Position numbers and translations under genes: made by a program
The notes under the pieces: model-generated
What the model saw: only the letters and a program-made list of their open reading frames with translations
What the model was told of the DNA's origin: nothing
Database searches by the model: none
From: Lathyrus oleraceus
Taxonomy: Eukaryota; Streptophyta; Magnoliopsida; Fabales; Fabaceae
NCBI RefSeq assembly: GCF_024323335.1
Contig: NC_066579.1
Span: forward strand, 128,362,854-128,426,853
Direction: 5' to 3'
DNA: 64,000 bases
In this document: positions 12,263 to 23,313 of the stretch, piece by piece
Numbering within the stretch: the stretch's first letter is position 1
Layout of the letters: each line of letters begins with the position of its first letter

Positions 12263-12638
12263 CCTTAGACAGCGCTTTTGTAAAAAGCGCTGTCTAAGGG
12301 GGGGATTAGAAAGCGCTTTAGGCAAAAGCGCTGTCTAAGGTATACCTAAAAAAATTAAAATAGGAGGGTCTTAGAAAGCGCTTTTGGCCAAAGCGCTGTC
12401 TAAGGGGGGTGGGGCTTAGACAGCGCTTTTCAAAAGCGCTGTCTAAGGTATACCTAAAAAATTTAAAATAAGAGGGTCTTATAAAGCGTTTTTGGCCAAA
12501 GCGCTGTCTAAGGGGGGGGGGGGGGGGGCTTAGACAGCGCTTTTAAGATTTAAAAAAACGCTGTCTAAACCTTTAGCAGCGGAGGTTTAGACAGCGCTTT
12601 AAAGCGCTGTCTAAGGCTAAAAAAAGCGTTGTCTAAGG
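12263..12638. repeat. Right subterminal repeat array of the CACTA element
   Basis: Copies of AGCGCTGTCTAAG and its complement mirror the array at 4068-4418. They are separated by G-rich spacers and by a repeated segment with TATACCTAAAAAA. One spacer has grown into a run of 17 G (12512-12528). These are the probable binding sites for the element's accessory DNA-binding protein. Confidence 0.87.
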
Positions 12639-12805
12639 TCTTGTTTGTTGTAGTGACCTCAAGTTCGCTCGTGTTTCCCTTGATGTTTGTGCACAAGAAG
12701 GAAAATAATGAAGACGGAAGAGAGAAAATATAAATTTCTAACTAATTTTTACTACTGAAATTGAAATTTTGTTACAATTGATTCACACTCTAATCACCAA
12801 AAATT

Positions 12806-12913
<108 letters not shown>

Positions 12914-12985
12914 AATCTGAGTTGTCAAAACAAAATGCATCTCAAATAAAATTCTTAAATGAAACGTTATATCTATTAGAATTAC

Positions 12986-13071
12986 GCTTCACAATTTATG
13001 TTCTCAAGTATGTAAAACAACAGCTCATGCTTCACAATTTATGTTCTCAAGTATGTAAAACAACAGTTCAT
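12986..13071. repeat. 43-bp tandem duplication
   Basis: A unit starting GCTTCACAATTTATG and ending near CAACAGCTCAT is present twice in tandem (12986-13028 and 13029-13071), with only about one difference. It lies upstream of the phytocyanin-like gene. No function is apparent. Confidence 0.85.
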
Positions 13072-13593
13072 GCTTGCGCCCAATATTCAACTAGATCAAA
13101 TTAGTTTTGCATATACAAATTTGTGTGTGGCAAAAGCACATACAAATTATAATAAAGTACTTGTCTTTTAATTACTTTGTACTAACACATACATGTGGTG
13201 ATATGCTAAATGTAAGAGAAAAAGAACGTGACACATGAGTAACAAACTTTTGCTCAAAGTTAAAGTACAATGATACATATCTAAACAAAAATAATGCTTT
13301 CACATTGAATTGGATTTTTTACAACGGTTTTTATTAATGCACTATAGTAGCAAAGAAATGCTAATAACTAATAATATGGCAAGAATACCAAACGTGTTTG
13401 GTACTACAAAAGTATTAAAACAAATCTAGCTATCAACTTATTCCACAATCACGTTTTTACAAACACCTCCTTCACACTTTACACAACACAATCTCTCATG
13501 CCCCATATATAATTTATATATATATATATCATACTTGTTCCAAAGAAGGTAGCTAGAAAAATCTTTGTTTGGAAAAAATTAAGAGAGAGGGTG

Positions 13594-14568
13594 ATGGAAA
13601 ATTCAAAAGTGATTTTGATGGTGATTTTGGGAATGTTATCATTGTGTCCAATGGTGGTTATGGGAAATCCAAAGCTTCATAAGGTGGGAGGATCCAAAGG
13701 TTGGAATGAAGAAACCAATTATACTCAATGGTCTTCTCAACAACATGTCTATGTTGGTGATTGGTTAAGTAAGTATTTTTTCTTCTAAATTTTGTTTCAT
13801 TATCAAATCAAATCTTGCTAACATTATTAGTAAAGTATATTTGTCATATAAAGATTAGATCATTCAAATTGTCATCTTTTTATGTGTTCATTAATGGAAA
13901 CCATTTCCTAATAATAATAATAATAATAATAATATATAGTATAAAGAGAAAAAATTAAAAGCAGAATCAAGAGAAGCAAAACATAGTAACAGAAAAGAGA
14001 AAAAAAATCTCGCATGTGGCAATACTTTAACTTTTGAAGCAAAAAGAAAAAAAGTTTTCATGTATCACATGATGAACCAAATAACAACATCCCCAATTGG
14101 GGACAAAATTAAAACCTAATATAGGATTTCATAAAAGGTGCTTTAATTTGAACAACCTAATATAACCATGTTTGATTCTTATTGTTACATGTTTTGATAA
14201 AATAATTATTGGTTTGATGTGTAGTTTTTGTGTTCGACAAAAGATACTATAATGTCTTGGAAGTGAATAAGACATCTTATGAGAATTGCATTGATACGGA
14301 TTTCATAAAGAATGTGACACGAGGTGGTCGCGATGTGGTTCAGTTGATAGAAACAAAGACATACTATTTTATTAGTAGTGGAGGTTATTGTTTTCATGGA
14401 ATGAAAGTTGCTGTCAACGTTGAAGAACACCAAACATCAGCTCCATCTCCTTCTCTTTTGGATATGAAATCTGGTGGCGATTTTATTTCGCCATCATTGT
14501 ACACATGTTTTGGGATTATTGTTGTTAATGTGGTTTATGCGAGTTTGGTTTCAATGGGGATTTTGTAA
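13594..14568 (+). CDS. Early nodulin-like phytocyanin-domain protein (ENODL)
   Basis: There are two exons, 13594-13768 and 14225-14568, with donor AA|GTAAGT and acceptor TGTAG|TTTTT. They join in phase to give 172 aa. The parts are a signal peptide (about residues 1-27, ending near VVMG), a phytocyanin domain (KVGGSKGWN, VGDWL, then FDKRYYNVLEVNKTSYENC) with a disulfide Cys pair, a Ser/Pro stretch (SAPSPS) and a hydrophobic C-terminal tail (about 25 residues) typical of a GPI-anchor signal. The usual copper ligands (His, Cys, His and Met/Gln) are replaced, for example YYNV where the first His is expected, FIS for FIC and GYC for GHC. This marks the non-copper early-nodulin-like branch. The protein is expected at the outer face of the plasma membrane. 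Family roles are in cell-surface and arabinogalactan-type signalling. The track-style start at 13591 is GTG; the ATG at 13594 is the true start. Confidence 0.88.
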
Positions 14569-15184
14569 GATATTAGAAGGAATTATAGGGTTTATTTGTT
14601 TGAGTTAAAGTGAAAGAAGCTTGAATAGTACTTGTTACTTTCTTTTTTTGAGTTTGGTTCTTTTTTACTTTTACTTATACTAGATATAGGTTGCTTGCTT
14701 GTGGTGAAAGGAAAAAAGAAAGTAAAATTGTTTGAAGATTGTGTTTTACTTTTATCAAACATTGATTTTAAAATCAATTAAGATTGAAAGATTAAAGTTA
14801 ATCTGTCATCATTTGCACGCAGACATGCATCCATATGTCTCTTTAATTTGTAGCTTCACGAAATTAAAATGAAATTGGCATTAGGACAAAAACTAATAGC
14901 ATCTCCAATAGTGCAATTAACTTTTGGAATTTTTTATGGACCCACCCATTAAATCATATATTACCTTGAGGCAACTATCCAATTTTCATTTTAATGGTAA
15001 GAACTCATATTATATTTCACAATTCTATTTTATATATTAATATTTTATTTATATTAAATTTTATTTTATTTAAAATAATGATTTAAATTATTTAAATTAA
15101 AATTAATATAAAATAAATAAAATTCAAATTTAAAATTTAAAATGATAATTAAAATTAATTAAAAACGATAAAAATAAATATCAC
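14569..15184. other. 3' flank of ENODL and AT-rich spacer
   Basis: This contains the probable ENODL 3' UTR followed by very AT-rich DNA. At about 14897 the sequence AGCATCTCCAATAGTG resembles the terminal sequence of Tourist/Harbinger elements and may be the end of the element described next. No matching opposite end was found with confidence. Confidence 0.4.
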
Positions 15185-15198
15185 ATAATTAGTCAAAT

Positions 15199-17065
15199 TT
15201 AAATTTCATCATGTCCAAAATATTCACAAATATACTCGACTAGATCTCCTTGAAATTGACAATGAACTTGTTTTTCACGAAGATTTACTCTTCTTTGTAG
15301 TTTTGTTGCAAGATTCAGATGATGACCATTAAATATTTCAAATGTTAAGTTGTTGTTATCTACATTATCATAAGAGTAATAAAAATCATCTCCATATGTG
15401 TCGTTCATCATCAACAATCATGGTGTGCATTATGATGCAAGTATATATGATATGCTTGAGGGTTTCCATGTGTCAGGCATGCGTTGGGCCACATATAATT
15501 GCAAATTGAGATTGGAGCACTCCAAATGCCCACTCTACATCCTTTCTAGTTATTCTTAATGTTGTGTAAATAGTTTTCTCTTTTCTCCCGGTGGCATTGA
15601 AATGGTCTTGACAAATGTAGCTCACTCATAATATAGACCATCCTCTAAATGATACCCCATATTACATGGTGTCATATTGATTGTATATTGTACAGTGGGA
15701 ACATGTCCTTCCAAAATATCATTAAACACGTTGGATTGACTTAACACATTAATGTCATTGTTTGAACTTACAATAACAAAAAATACATGTCAAATCCATA
15801 ATTCTTGTGATTCCACTACTTCAAGCATGATTGTGGGCTTACTATGATCACCTCGATAAAACTGCCATTTTCATGCAACAGACAATTTTCCATTCCTAGT
15901 GCATATAATCAATGGAATTCAACATACCTGGAAAGCCACATGACTTTCCACTTATAAAAGATGTCCAACATCAATGTTTTTAGGATTTCTTAAATACTCG
16001 GCCCCAAATACAACATTCACGCCCCAAACGAATCTTTCTAAGCACTCAACTGAAGTGATTTCACCAATTTGAACATATTTGTCTGCAATGTCAGCGGGAG
16101 AACCATATGCCAACATACGAATAACAAATGTGCATTTCTTCAATGGTGAAAGTAGGGATGGAAATGGGTAGGGTTTGGTCAGGGTACTCTAGTACCCATC
16201 CCCATATCCGTGATTTGAAAAAATCCACGTGCCCGAGCCCATATCCACTTGGGTGCCAAAGTTAGCACCCGTACCCGTGCTCTATGGGTATGTAAGTACC
16301 CATACCCGTACCCATGACCCGCATTCATATTAAAAATAAATAGATCAATTATAAAATATCATATAATTTTAATTTTTTAAAAAGATTAAAAAGTTTTCAA
16401 ACCATTATTTGTTGAAATAAACGAACACTTATATTAAATATATAATTATTTAACATTGATATACGTTTTATAATTGATAGACATACATTTTTATATAATA
16501 ATATAAATTAAAATATATAAATATAAATTAAAATACATAAATATATAGTGTGCGGGTATGGGGCGGGGTGGGTACCAAGGTTCCCATACCCGCTTATTTT
16601 TGTGGGTAATTACCTGAGTACATGCCCGTACCCATTTTTGTGGGTTTTTACCCTACCCATTATGGACAAATTTGCGGGTGCCCATTTGGTATGTGTCAAA
16701 TTTCCATCCCTAGGTGAAAGACTCATTTTACCAGTTGCATCGATCCTCATTTGGAAATATTCATCAAGATTTCCAAGGGCGTCTACAATTCGAAGAAACA
16801 CATGCCTATGCATTATGAACCTTCTTTGGAATTGAACATTTGTGTATACTGGATTTTTCGAGAAGTAGTCATTGAATAATCGATTATGCCCTTGTTCACA
16901 ACTTCGAAATATCATTGTTCTTCTCTTTGGCCTAGAGAAACTTCCAGATTGACGTTCCTTCTCGAGCATTAACTTTAGTAGTTCTTCATTAGTGTTGTCC
17001 ATAAATTCTTCTTCAATCAAGTCCCAAAAGAGTTTGTTGAGATCATTTGAATTGTTTGAATCCAT
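15199..17065 (-). pseudogene. HARBI1-like nuclease (PIF/Harbinger transposase), broken
   Basis: The N-terminal part (17065-16713) shows the typical GHNRLFNDYFSKNPVYTN, then FIMHRHVFLRIVDALGNLDE and DATGKMSLSP. The frame is then cut by the 560-bp hAT insertion and resumes at about 16143 with CTFVIRMLAYGSPADIADKY and LERFVWGVNVVFGAEYLR. After a frameshift at about 15952, fragments of the DDE_Tnp_4 nuclease domain follow (a relic of the GFPGM...SIDxMH motif at about 15900-15940) and a C-terminal piece at 15417-15199. Intact relatives are RNase H-fold DDE transposases acting in the nucleus. This copy is dead. Confidence 0.85.
16153..16712. mobile_element. hAT-type non-autonomous element (MITE-like), 560 bp
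   Basis: The element starts TAGGGATGGAAAT and ends ATTTCCATCCCTA, giving 13-bp perfect inverted ends. It is flanked by GGTGAAAG at 16145-16152 and again at 16713-16720, a perfect 8-bp target duplication. This size is diagnostic of the hAT superfamily. Inside, both halves carry variants of GGGTA(C/G)GGGTA and its complement around an AT-rich centre. It encodes no transposase. It sits in the coding part of the Harbinger nuclease relic, so it inserted later. Confidence 0.93.
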
Positions 17066-17332
17066 TAAAGTGAGTAAAGAATAAGAGAAAACAGAGAGAA
17101 GAATGAAAAGAGTGATATTATATATAGTGGTATATGAATAATAATTAGTTTGGATAATAACTAGTTTTGATAACGACTAGTTTGAATAACAGCTAGTGTG
17201 AATAACGACTAATTTGAATAACGACTAATTTGAATAACAACATAATATTTATTATAAATTAAAATGGCACTAATGACCATTTTACATAGGTGTTGATACA
17301 CAACAAGTACTACAACTTTTCATCCTAACTAA

Positions 17333-18360
17333 AATCCATATTTTTCTTTCAGCTTATTACAATAATTTTCATGAACATCTTGTTGACTATCATTCATCAT
17401 AGAAGTGTCTAACATGGTGAATTTTATTGTGTTAAACTCCATCTCTTCCTCCTTACATTGATTTAGTTTTTCCATTGCTACTTCTCTTTTATTCCATGTA
17501 TCTTGCACAACATTAGAAGGCGATTCAAATGCATTTGCATTTTACTTTACCTTACCCCTCCTTTTTGTTGCTTGTTGTCCCATTGGACGTTGCATTGGTG
17601 ATAATGAGTTATACTCATAACTTGAAGGTGTCTCTGGTTTATACGATGATGAGTGTGCCCACTAGCAAAATTCTCTATTCTTTTTGAATAATTTCCAATC
17701 GATGCTACCATTCATTTAGGTTTATCTTTTAACAATTGACATGCATACTCAAGACTGAATGGCATACCTTCATCATAAGCAAAAAAAAAGCATGTGCAAT
17801 GGCCAAGATATCTTTCTCCGATGTCCAACTTTTCTTTCCATTAACAACTTGTTTCTAACACCCAACTAATTTTTGAACCAGGCGACTTATTCGATGCCAT
17901 CGACATTTTAATTGTTCGCGTAGCTTTTCCCGCGACTACCCACGATACTTATTATAATTGACAGTGATTCTTAACAAAAAGTTGCCGACTTTTTGATCAA
18001 CTCCCGTAATTGGATCCTTTGAAACATTGAGCAATGATTGTATAAGAAGCGTATCATCTTCCGTTGTGAATACCTCTCAAGTTTGTTTTTTACTGGAACA
18101 AATTTCTTATTTTTAATTGTGATATTTTCAATACCAACTTGAGTAGAAAATTGTGGAACTTGACGTTCAGGCATAAATCCAAACGGTGTTTTGGGTTCAT
18201 GACGAGAAAACTTCATCCCATGAGTATTTATTGGAGGTTTATAATACGTATTTGGGTTGTTTGGTGACAGAAAAAAATACGGAAGTGTTTGTTGGCGGTG
18301 ATGGAAATTGAGAACTTTGAGGATTAATATTTTGATGATTTTGCATGAGAAGGACATGGA
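17333..18360 (-). pseudogene. Myb/SANT-like accessory gene of the Harbinger element, broken
   Basis: Read on the minus strand, about 18080-17940 encodes TEDDTLLIQSLLNVSKDPIT followed by a VDQKVG-type block. This is the trihelix/SANT-like DNA-binding motif of the second ORF of PIF elements. Further on, at about 17600-17333, a PMGQQATKRRGK-like basic piece and a KEKYGF end match the NAM-associated C-terminal domain. An N-terminal Pro/Asn-rich stretch at 18357-18130 ends in VPQFSTQVGIENI. Several frame changes break it. In intact elements this protein binds the transposon ends and works with the nuclease. Confidence 0.7.
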
Positions 18361-18366
18361 TTGTTG

Positions 18367-18659
18367 ATAATTGTATTAATTAGAGTCCATATGGCCTAAG
18401 CAATAGTAATTTGAAGTAAAAAGATGAAAATTTGGATAAAATATATTGTTAATTGAAGGTAAATGAGATGAAATTGTAAGAGAGAAAATAAAAATTAAGA
18501 ATAAAGTGATGAAATTGCGAGAGAGAAATAAAAGTATGAGAGAAAATTTGAGTATGAAAATTTTTATTTGGCCATATTTATAAGAAAATAAATTATTAAA
18601 ATAAAAAACTAAGAAAAAGAATAGTAAATAATGTCGTTGCAGCTCAACGATATTATTTT
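18367..18659. other. AT-rich spacer between Harbinger and LINE relics
   Basis: Non-coding A/T-rich sequence with GAGAGAAA-type purine tracts. It lies upstream of the Myb-like gene on the minus strand and may hold its old promoter and the right end of the Harbinger element. Nothing more can be assigned. Confidence 0.4.
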
Positions 18660-19524
18660 TATTAATCAAATCAACGGGAGCGAAGGATCGGTCACCCACT
18701 TATTTTTTCAATGTCTGTTTTTTGCAGATATCTGGTACTATGTCTTAAACTGGATGAGTATCTCAATGTCTCTATGCAATAATGGGATTAATCATCTTCA
18801 CCCATTCGAAGGCCTCATCAGCTGTGGTAGAGCCTTCATCGAGAGGGTTCGGATGACATGGTTCGCCTGCATATGGTGCATATTGAGGTCAAGAAATGAG
18901 AAGCTATTCAAAGATGGGGATATCAATATGATCACCATGCTTGAATTTGTGAAATGGGGGTCTTGGAATTGGTTGAAAATTAAATCAAGCAGCATAGTCG
19001 ATAACTTCTCCTTCTGGTATTCGAATCCTAGAGATGTTTTGGGTTGTTTGGATTAATTCACTACTTTGTGTCTCGACTGTTATGGTCTGCTGGTGCATCG
19101 GTTTTGCTGCTCATCTGGCTGTTTTGGAATCGTTACGATCAATTTCTGATCGGGGTGGTGTTTTCGGTAAGTCTTTCGTTGGCGCTGGTTGGTGCAAAGT
19201 TCAATTTTTGAACCTTGTTTCGAGGCGCAACTGCTTTTTTTGGCTTGTTAGATTCAGTTGTCTTAAGTCTTTTGTGTTATCTGGGTTGATTGGTGTGTTT
19301 AGTGTGTTTTATTTCTCAGTCTTGATTAGGTGTTAGTAGTGGATTCTTTTCCATCTGGATTGGTGGCTTTAGTTAAGGTTTTTCAATTCGCTGCTACTTT
19401 TCTGCTTTTTTTTCTGGTGTATTTTGCATTGTATTGCAACATTTTTTCTGCTGTTTGACTTGTATGGGACAACACTTCTTGTGTTTTTTTCTTCAATGAA
19501 TTTTGGCCTTTTCCAAAAAAAATC
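18660..19524 (+). mobile_element. 5'-truncated LINE retrotransposon (zf-RVT tail)
   Basis: The plus-strand frame 18663-19056 ends in the C-terminal zinc-binding domain of plant LINE reverse transcriptases: SVTHLFFQCLFFADIWYYVL, then RMTWFACIWCILRSRNEKLF and FSFWYSNPRDVLGCL. It is followed by about 450 bp of T/G-rich 3' UTR ending in an A-run (19516-19523), as expected for a LINE tail. Only the last part of ORF2 is present, the usual result of incomplete reverse transcription. Target duplications could not be identified. Confidence 0.82.
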
Positions 19525-20129
19525 AATTATGTTTATGTTGCTTAAGGCTTCAAAGTTGGCCATGCTGGCGGACTTCAACAGAAAGGAAAAACACCTACTT
19601 ACATTGCAGCTGGTGAACTCATGAAACATTTGTCTGTTGGAGTTACTCTAAGTAAGATGATAAAATGGGTTGGATAATAGGATTTTTTGGTCTACAAACT
19701 CTACTATCCTCGTTCTGTTTTTTTTTCTTTTAAGATTTGACAGACTTGATAGACATAAGTTTAAATTGGGCGGGCATGATTTTATACCATTTAGTCTTTC
19801 AAGGTATTAGGATCTGTAAGTACCAACTTGTTTTTACAAGTTAAGTCAAGGTTTTCGAATGACTCCTTACCCATCCCCCATCATATTTTTTTATAGCCCG
19901 CCTTAGGCCATGTGGATCTATTATTGTAATACTAACTTAACATCAATAATAGATTCTCTCAAATTTTTATAATGTTTGTAATGATAATTTTTGTTCTGAG
20001 CTGACCAAAGATCCAATGAGACTGACCCAACTTTAGAGGAACAACTCGAAAGATTTTTGATGAAGGGCAACAAACGGTAAGGTCTCGCACTTGATTCGAG
20101 AAACTGGTTCATCATACATCATCAAATTC
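19525..20129. other. Unassigned repetitive spacer
   Basis: No gene was recognised. The sequence is heterogeneous and may include the start of the decayed LTR element to the right. Short open frames on both strands have no recognisable relatives. Confidence 0.35.
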
Positions 20130-22100
20130 GATAAGACGACTTTCTGTAATCTATGTCTGATCTAGCAAGAGCGTTTTAATTGCCACCATATATAAACTCG
20201 TCACACACCATAACATGTATTCATTCACTCTCACTCTTACAATTTAAACCTCTCTGACCTCACTGACCTAGGAATAGAAGTGATAACCTTATAGATCCAC
20301 CACCAATTCACCGTATCGGAGGCTCGTACCACTGTATCAGAGAAGCTTTCCAATAATGTACTATCGGTCACTCGTTCCGCAACGAAGCAATGACGTCGCC
20401 TTTAGGAATCAAATTCTAATTCTTGTGAATTCCCATGGAAATCCACTAAGTTATGCCTATTGCGCCATTGCAAGTGTTTTATTGCTCCGATCTAATATTC
20501 GTTAACTCATTCACCGATACTGGTAGCTTCTAAGTCATCATAGACAACCACTAATCATTATGCAAGCATTGTCGTTGAGGAGGCAATACCTGGTCTCACT
20601 TCTGTAAGAGAAGTTTCACCTCTTTCGATACGGGAAACCAACCTAGCATTCATGGCTTCTCCAACTATATCCTCTCCCAAGCTTCAATCCCTCTCCAAAC
20701 TTCCCAACTTCAAGTGTTATTCATGAACAAGAAGTATTATAAAGCCTCCAATATATCCAAGCCAATATAGGCATGCAAAGAGCTAACATATTTATCACCA
20801 ATATGTATACTTTGGTGCAAAAATAAAACACATTCCTCCTTGATCAAATACTCTTCCAAGTATAAGAGAATCTATGATTTCTCTACCTTGAGGTCATTCA
20901 CCATGAGAAGCGACACCTCATAGTAATCGTACAACCATATCGGGTCCACCACTCCCCTCCTCGTGACTTTGGGGGTAGAAGTAGGAGTCATAACACTCCT
21001 GAAAGTCACAGCCGCCAGAGATACCCATTGCGCCAGCCTCAAGGCGGTAACGAGCAAGACGTCAGCAGATAGCCAATTCAAAACTTCACCTTAGTTTGAT
21101 ATCAGCCTGTTCAAAATCTATCTTTGGCGAGAAGACTAATTACTTCAAGCCCGTTTGCTATTTAGAGTGAAGACTAACCATTTCATTCCTCAGTTTACTG
21201 TTTAGCTGGAAGTCAGCCTGAAACTTCATCTTTCTTGTATAAGGGAATTCACAGGCTTAACGTTATAAAAGCTCTCAAGCATTATTGGATACTCTCAAGA
21301 TCAATTCTTGGGGAGAGGAGTACGTCACTTCTTTAAGACCAAACTTCAATAAATTCCTGGTGTCATCTATCTTCCATTAACACTTTTACTTTCTACTTAA
21401 TTTCTTTATTTCATATTTTTCTACTTATTTAAACGTTTTTGAGAAAATGTTTTCAAAACTCTGATTTTCAAAAATATCTTAAGTTTAATCAATTTTCAAA
21501 CCTCCATGGTTCACCATCTCTTGTGTATGTAGTCACATGTCTAACAGGTGGGTGGGATCCCATGTCCTATGGTGATCACAACAACCATGGTCAATTTTAA
21601 TGTTTTGAGAATCCTTCTTGGCGGGGGAAACTCGTGTGACATCATGTATGTCGATCTCTTTGAAAAACTAGGATTGGAGGAAGAAATGTTATCACCTATA
21701 CAGGTTTAAACCTACGAGCCTTCAAGGGCACGTCAACCCTCTTTGGGGTGGTTTTGTGGAGTTTATGGTTACGCTTGGAGAACGACTAGACACTAGGATG
21801 TTTGCTCTATAATTCTTAGTAGTTCCATGCAAAAGTGTGTACCAATGCATTCTAAGAAGGCCCTTTGTTGCAACACTTAACATTGTGTCACCCCCATTCA
21901 CCTCAAAATAAAGTACCACAATGCCCATGATGAGTTTGTAATAATGTGTGTTGGCTTATATGGAGCTCGAAGAATACAAAAAGCTTTACAGCGTAGCCAA
22001 GAAACGTCATCAGTCAGGTAGCAAAAGAAAAATATTTTAGAAGTTAATATCGCGAACCTCAACAAGCGCTTGGAGATAATGGAAGTCAATCACCACAACG
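20130..22100 (+). mobile_element. Decayed Ty3/gypsy retrotransposon (LTR-like part and pol relic)
   Basis: At about 20190-20400 there is a TATATAAACTC box followed by a C/T-rich leader and a GTATCGGAGGCTCGTACCAC motif, resembling the R/U5 part of legume gypsy LTRs. From 21590 to 22095, aspartic-protease-type pol sequence can be read with frame changes on the same strand. The region between is too decayed to read as gag. No matching second LTR was found. Confidence 0.5.
21590..22095 (+). pseudogene. Gypsy aspartic-protease region relic
   Basis: Reading with frame changes gives GNSCDIMYVDLFEKLGLEEE-like and LRAFKGTSTLF-like blocks, then a VPCKSVYQCILRRPF-like block and an ARRIQKALQRSQ-like block. 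This is the order seen in the retropepsin domain and the following linker of legume gypsy polyproteins. The active-site Asp-(Thr/Ser)-Gly is degraded, and stops interrupt all frames. Confidence 0.65.
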
Positions 22101-22545
22101 AAGGATCAAAATTCCATAACGTTATTATATAAAGTATACTAACTTATTAGATGTAAGTGATATCACTTAGACATAGCCTAAATTTTACCCACAGAAAAAC
22201 AACCAATGGGCAACATTAAGACAACCTAGAGCCCCACCACAATGACTGACCCATAAGACTCCAATCAGAATAAATTCATCACCAGAGAGACTCTTCTTGA
22301 ACCAATAAAGATTTGGCTAAGTAATTTTAATTGAGTACTTTTTCCAATATATGTAAAGGCTCACTTTACAATATAACATTTTCAATTTTATCAAATAAAT
22401 GAATTTTATCACGGGTTCTTTCTTATCATCCAAAGATAGGTATCATTAAAGCAAATAGGTGGTTTCATAAACACCATTAGTTCACAACTAAAAGCAATAA
22501 ACTCATACAAAAAGATTCACTCAAACACGAATATCGAACTTCGAA
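22101..22545. other. Intergenic AT-rich spacer
   Basis: No gene or repeat was recognised between the gypsy relic and the duplicated 5' end of the DUF3598 gene. The last part probably derives from the duplicated promoter region. Confidence 0.4.
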
Positions 22546-22573
22546 TTGTTGTGTTCGTTGTGTTGTGACAACA

Positions 22574-23313
22574 ATGTCTTATTCACTCCATTGCTCTGTT
22601 TCACTCCCTTCCTCATTTCCCAAACTCTCTAACTTCAACACCACCAACAATTTCTTTTCATTCAACCCATCAAACCTAATTCCATTAATTCTTCATCATC
22701 ATCCTTCTCCACAACCAAATCTTCCGCTTCTTCTTCTTCAACATCACTTGAAGAAACCACTATGAGCATTGATAACCTACGCAGCTTCTTCAACCTCAAC
22801 ATTGGAAAATGGAACGGTTCTTTCTACGTAATTAATAAATTCAACTTTTCAATTTTTGTATGTTTATTTGGTGAGTTAGGGTTTTATAATTTCAATTTGT
22901 TATTTTTAACTGTGTTTTATTTTTGTAGTGATTTGATGCTGGTGGGAAGCTGTTGCAACAAGTGAGTAATAAGCTTTATGTTAGTTCTTATGGACAAGAT
23001 GAACTACTGAGTCTCATTCAATGGTAAGTATTACTAACATGCAATCATTCATTATCTTTTTTATGAAACACAGACACCCCGAACATGATACTCATATGAC
23101 GACACTGATAATAATTTTTAAAAAGTGAATAAATTAAACGTAATTACAAGTGTCTCGGTGTCTGATGCTGACACAGACTCACATGTTTTTAAAGATGTTG
23201 GTGCTATAGAGAGTAAATAAGTAAACTAGCAAGTTTGTGTCCATTAACACTCTCAAACTATTTCAAAGCCAATTCTTGGCATCTTATCTTACTTTTGTGG
23301 TTTTCATATAGAA
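22574..23313 (+). pseudogene. 5'-fragment copy of the DUF3598 gene (exons 1-2 and part of intron 2)
   Basis: From about 22546 to 23313 this follows the intact gene at 32077-32810. It starts with ATG 22574 (MSYSLHCSVSLPSSFPKLSN) and has the conserved exon-1 end (MSIDNLRSFFNLNIGKWNG at about 22762). An indel after about codon 35 shifts the frame, so the first frame stops early. The first codon of exon 2 (22930-22932) is TGA where the intact gene has CAA. Homology stops within intron 2, and the remaining five exons are missing. The 3' part (from 23081) is the start of the triplicated 2.07-kb unit. It is a truncated, non-functional duplicate. Confidence 0.9.

Larger units (their letters stand above)
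4044..12655 (+). mobile_element. CACTA (En/Spm) DNA transposon, 8.6 kb, complete ends
   Basis: The element begins CACTACGCCAAAAAGG and ends TTGTTTGTTGTAGTG, the inverted CACTA signature. It is flanked on both sides by ACC (4041-4043 and 12656-12658), the 3-bp target duplication expected for this superfamily. Inside are subterminal repeat blocks at both ends, a non-coding leader exon, a TNP2-type transposase reading frame, and a second multi-exon gene ending in a Ulp1-like cysteine protease domain. Both genes carry disabling changes, so this copy is probably non-autonomous now. Its ends look intact, so it might still be moved by a transposase made elsewhere. Confidence 0.93.
15185..18366 (-). 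mobile_element. Decayed PIF/Harbinger DNA transposon
   Basis: Two genes typical of PIF/Harbinger elements lie on the minus strand: a HARBI1-like nuclease (17065 to about 15199) and a Myb/SANT-like gene (about 18360 to 17333). Both carry several frameshifts and stops. One candidate terminal sequence lies at about 14897, but the terminal repeats and the expected 3-bp TAA/TTA duplication could not be paired, so the boundaries given are those of the recognisable genes. Confidence 0.75.

Noticed and set aside
18631..18660. Target-site duplication of the LINE
   Set aside because: The bases before the LINE do not match the bases after its A-tail well enough to call a duplication.
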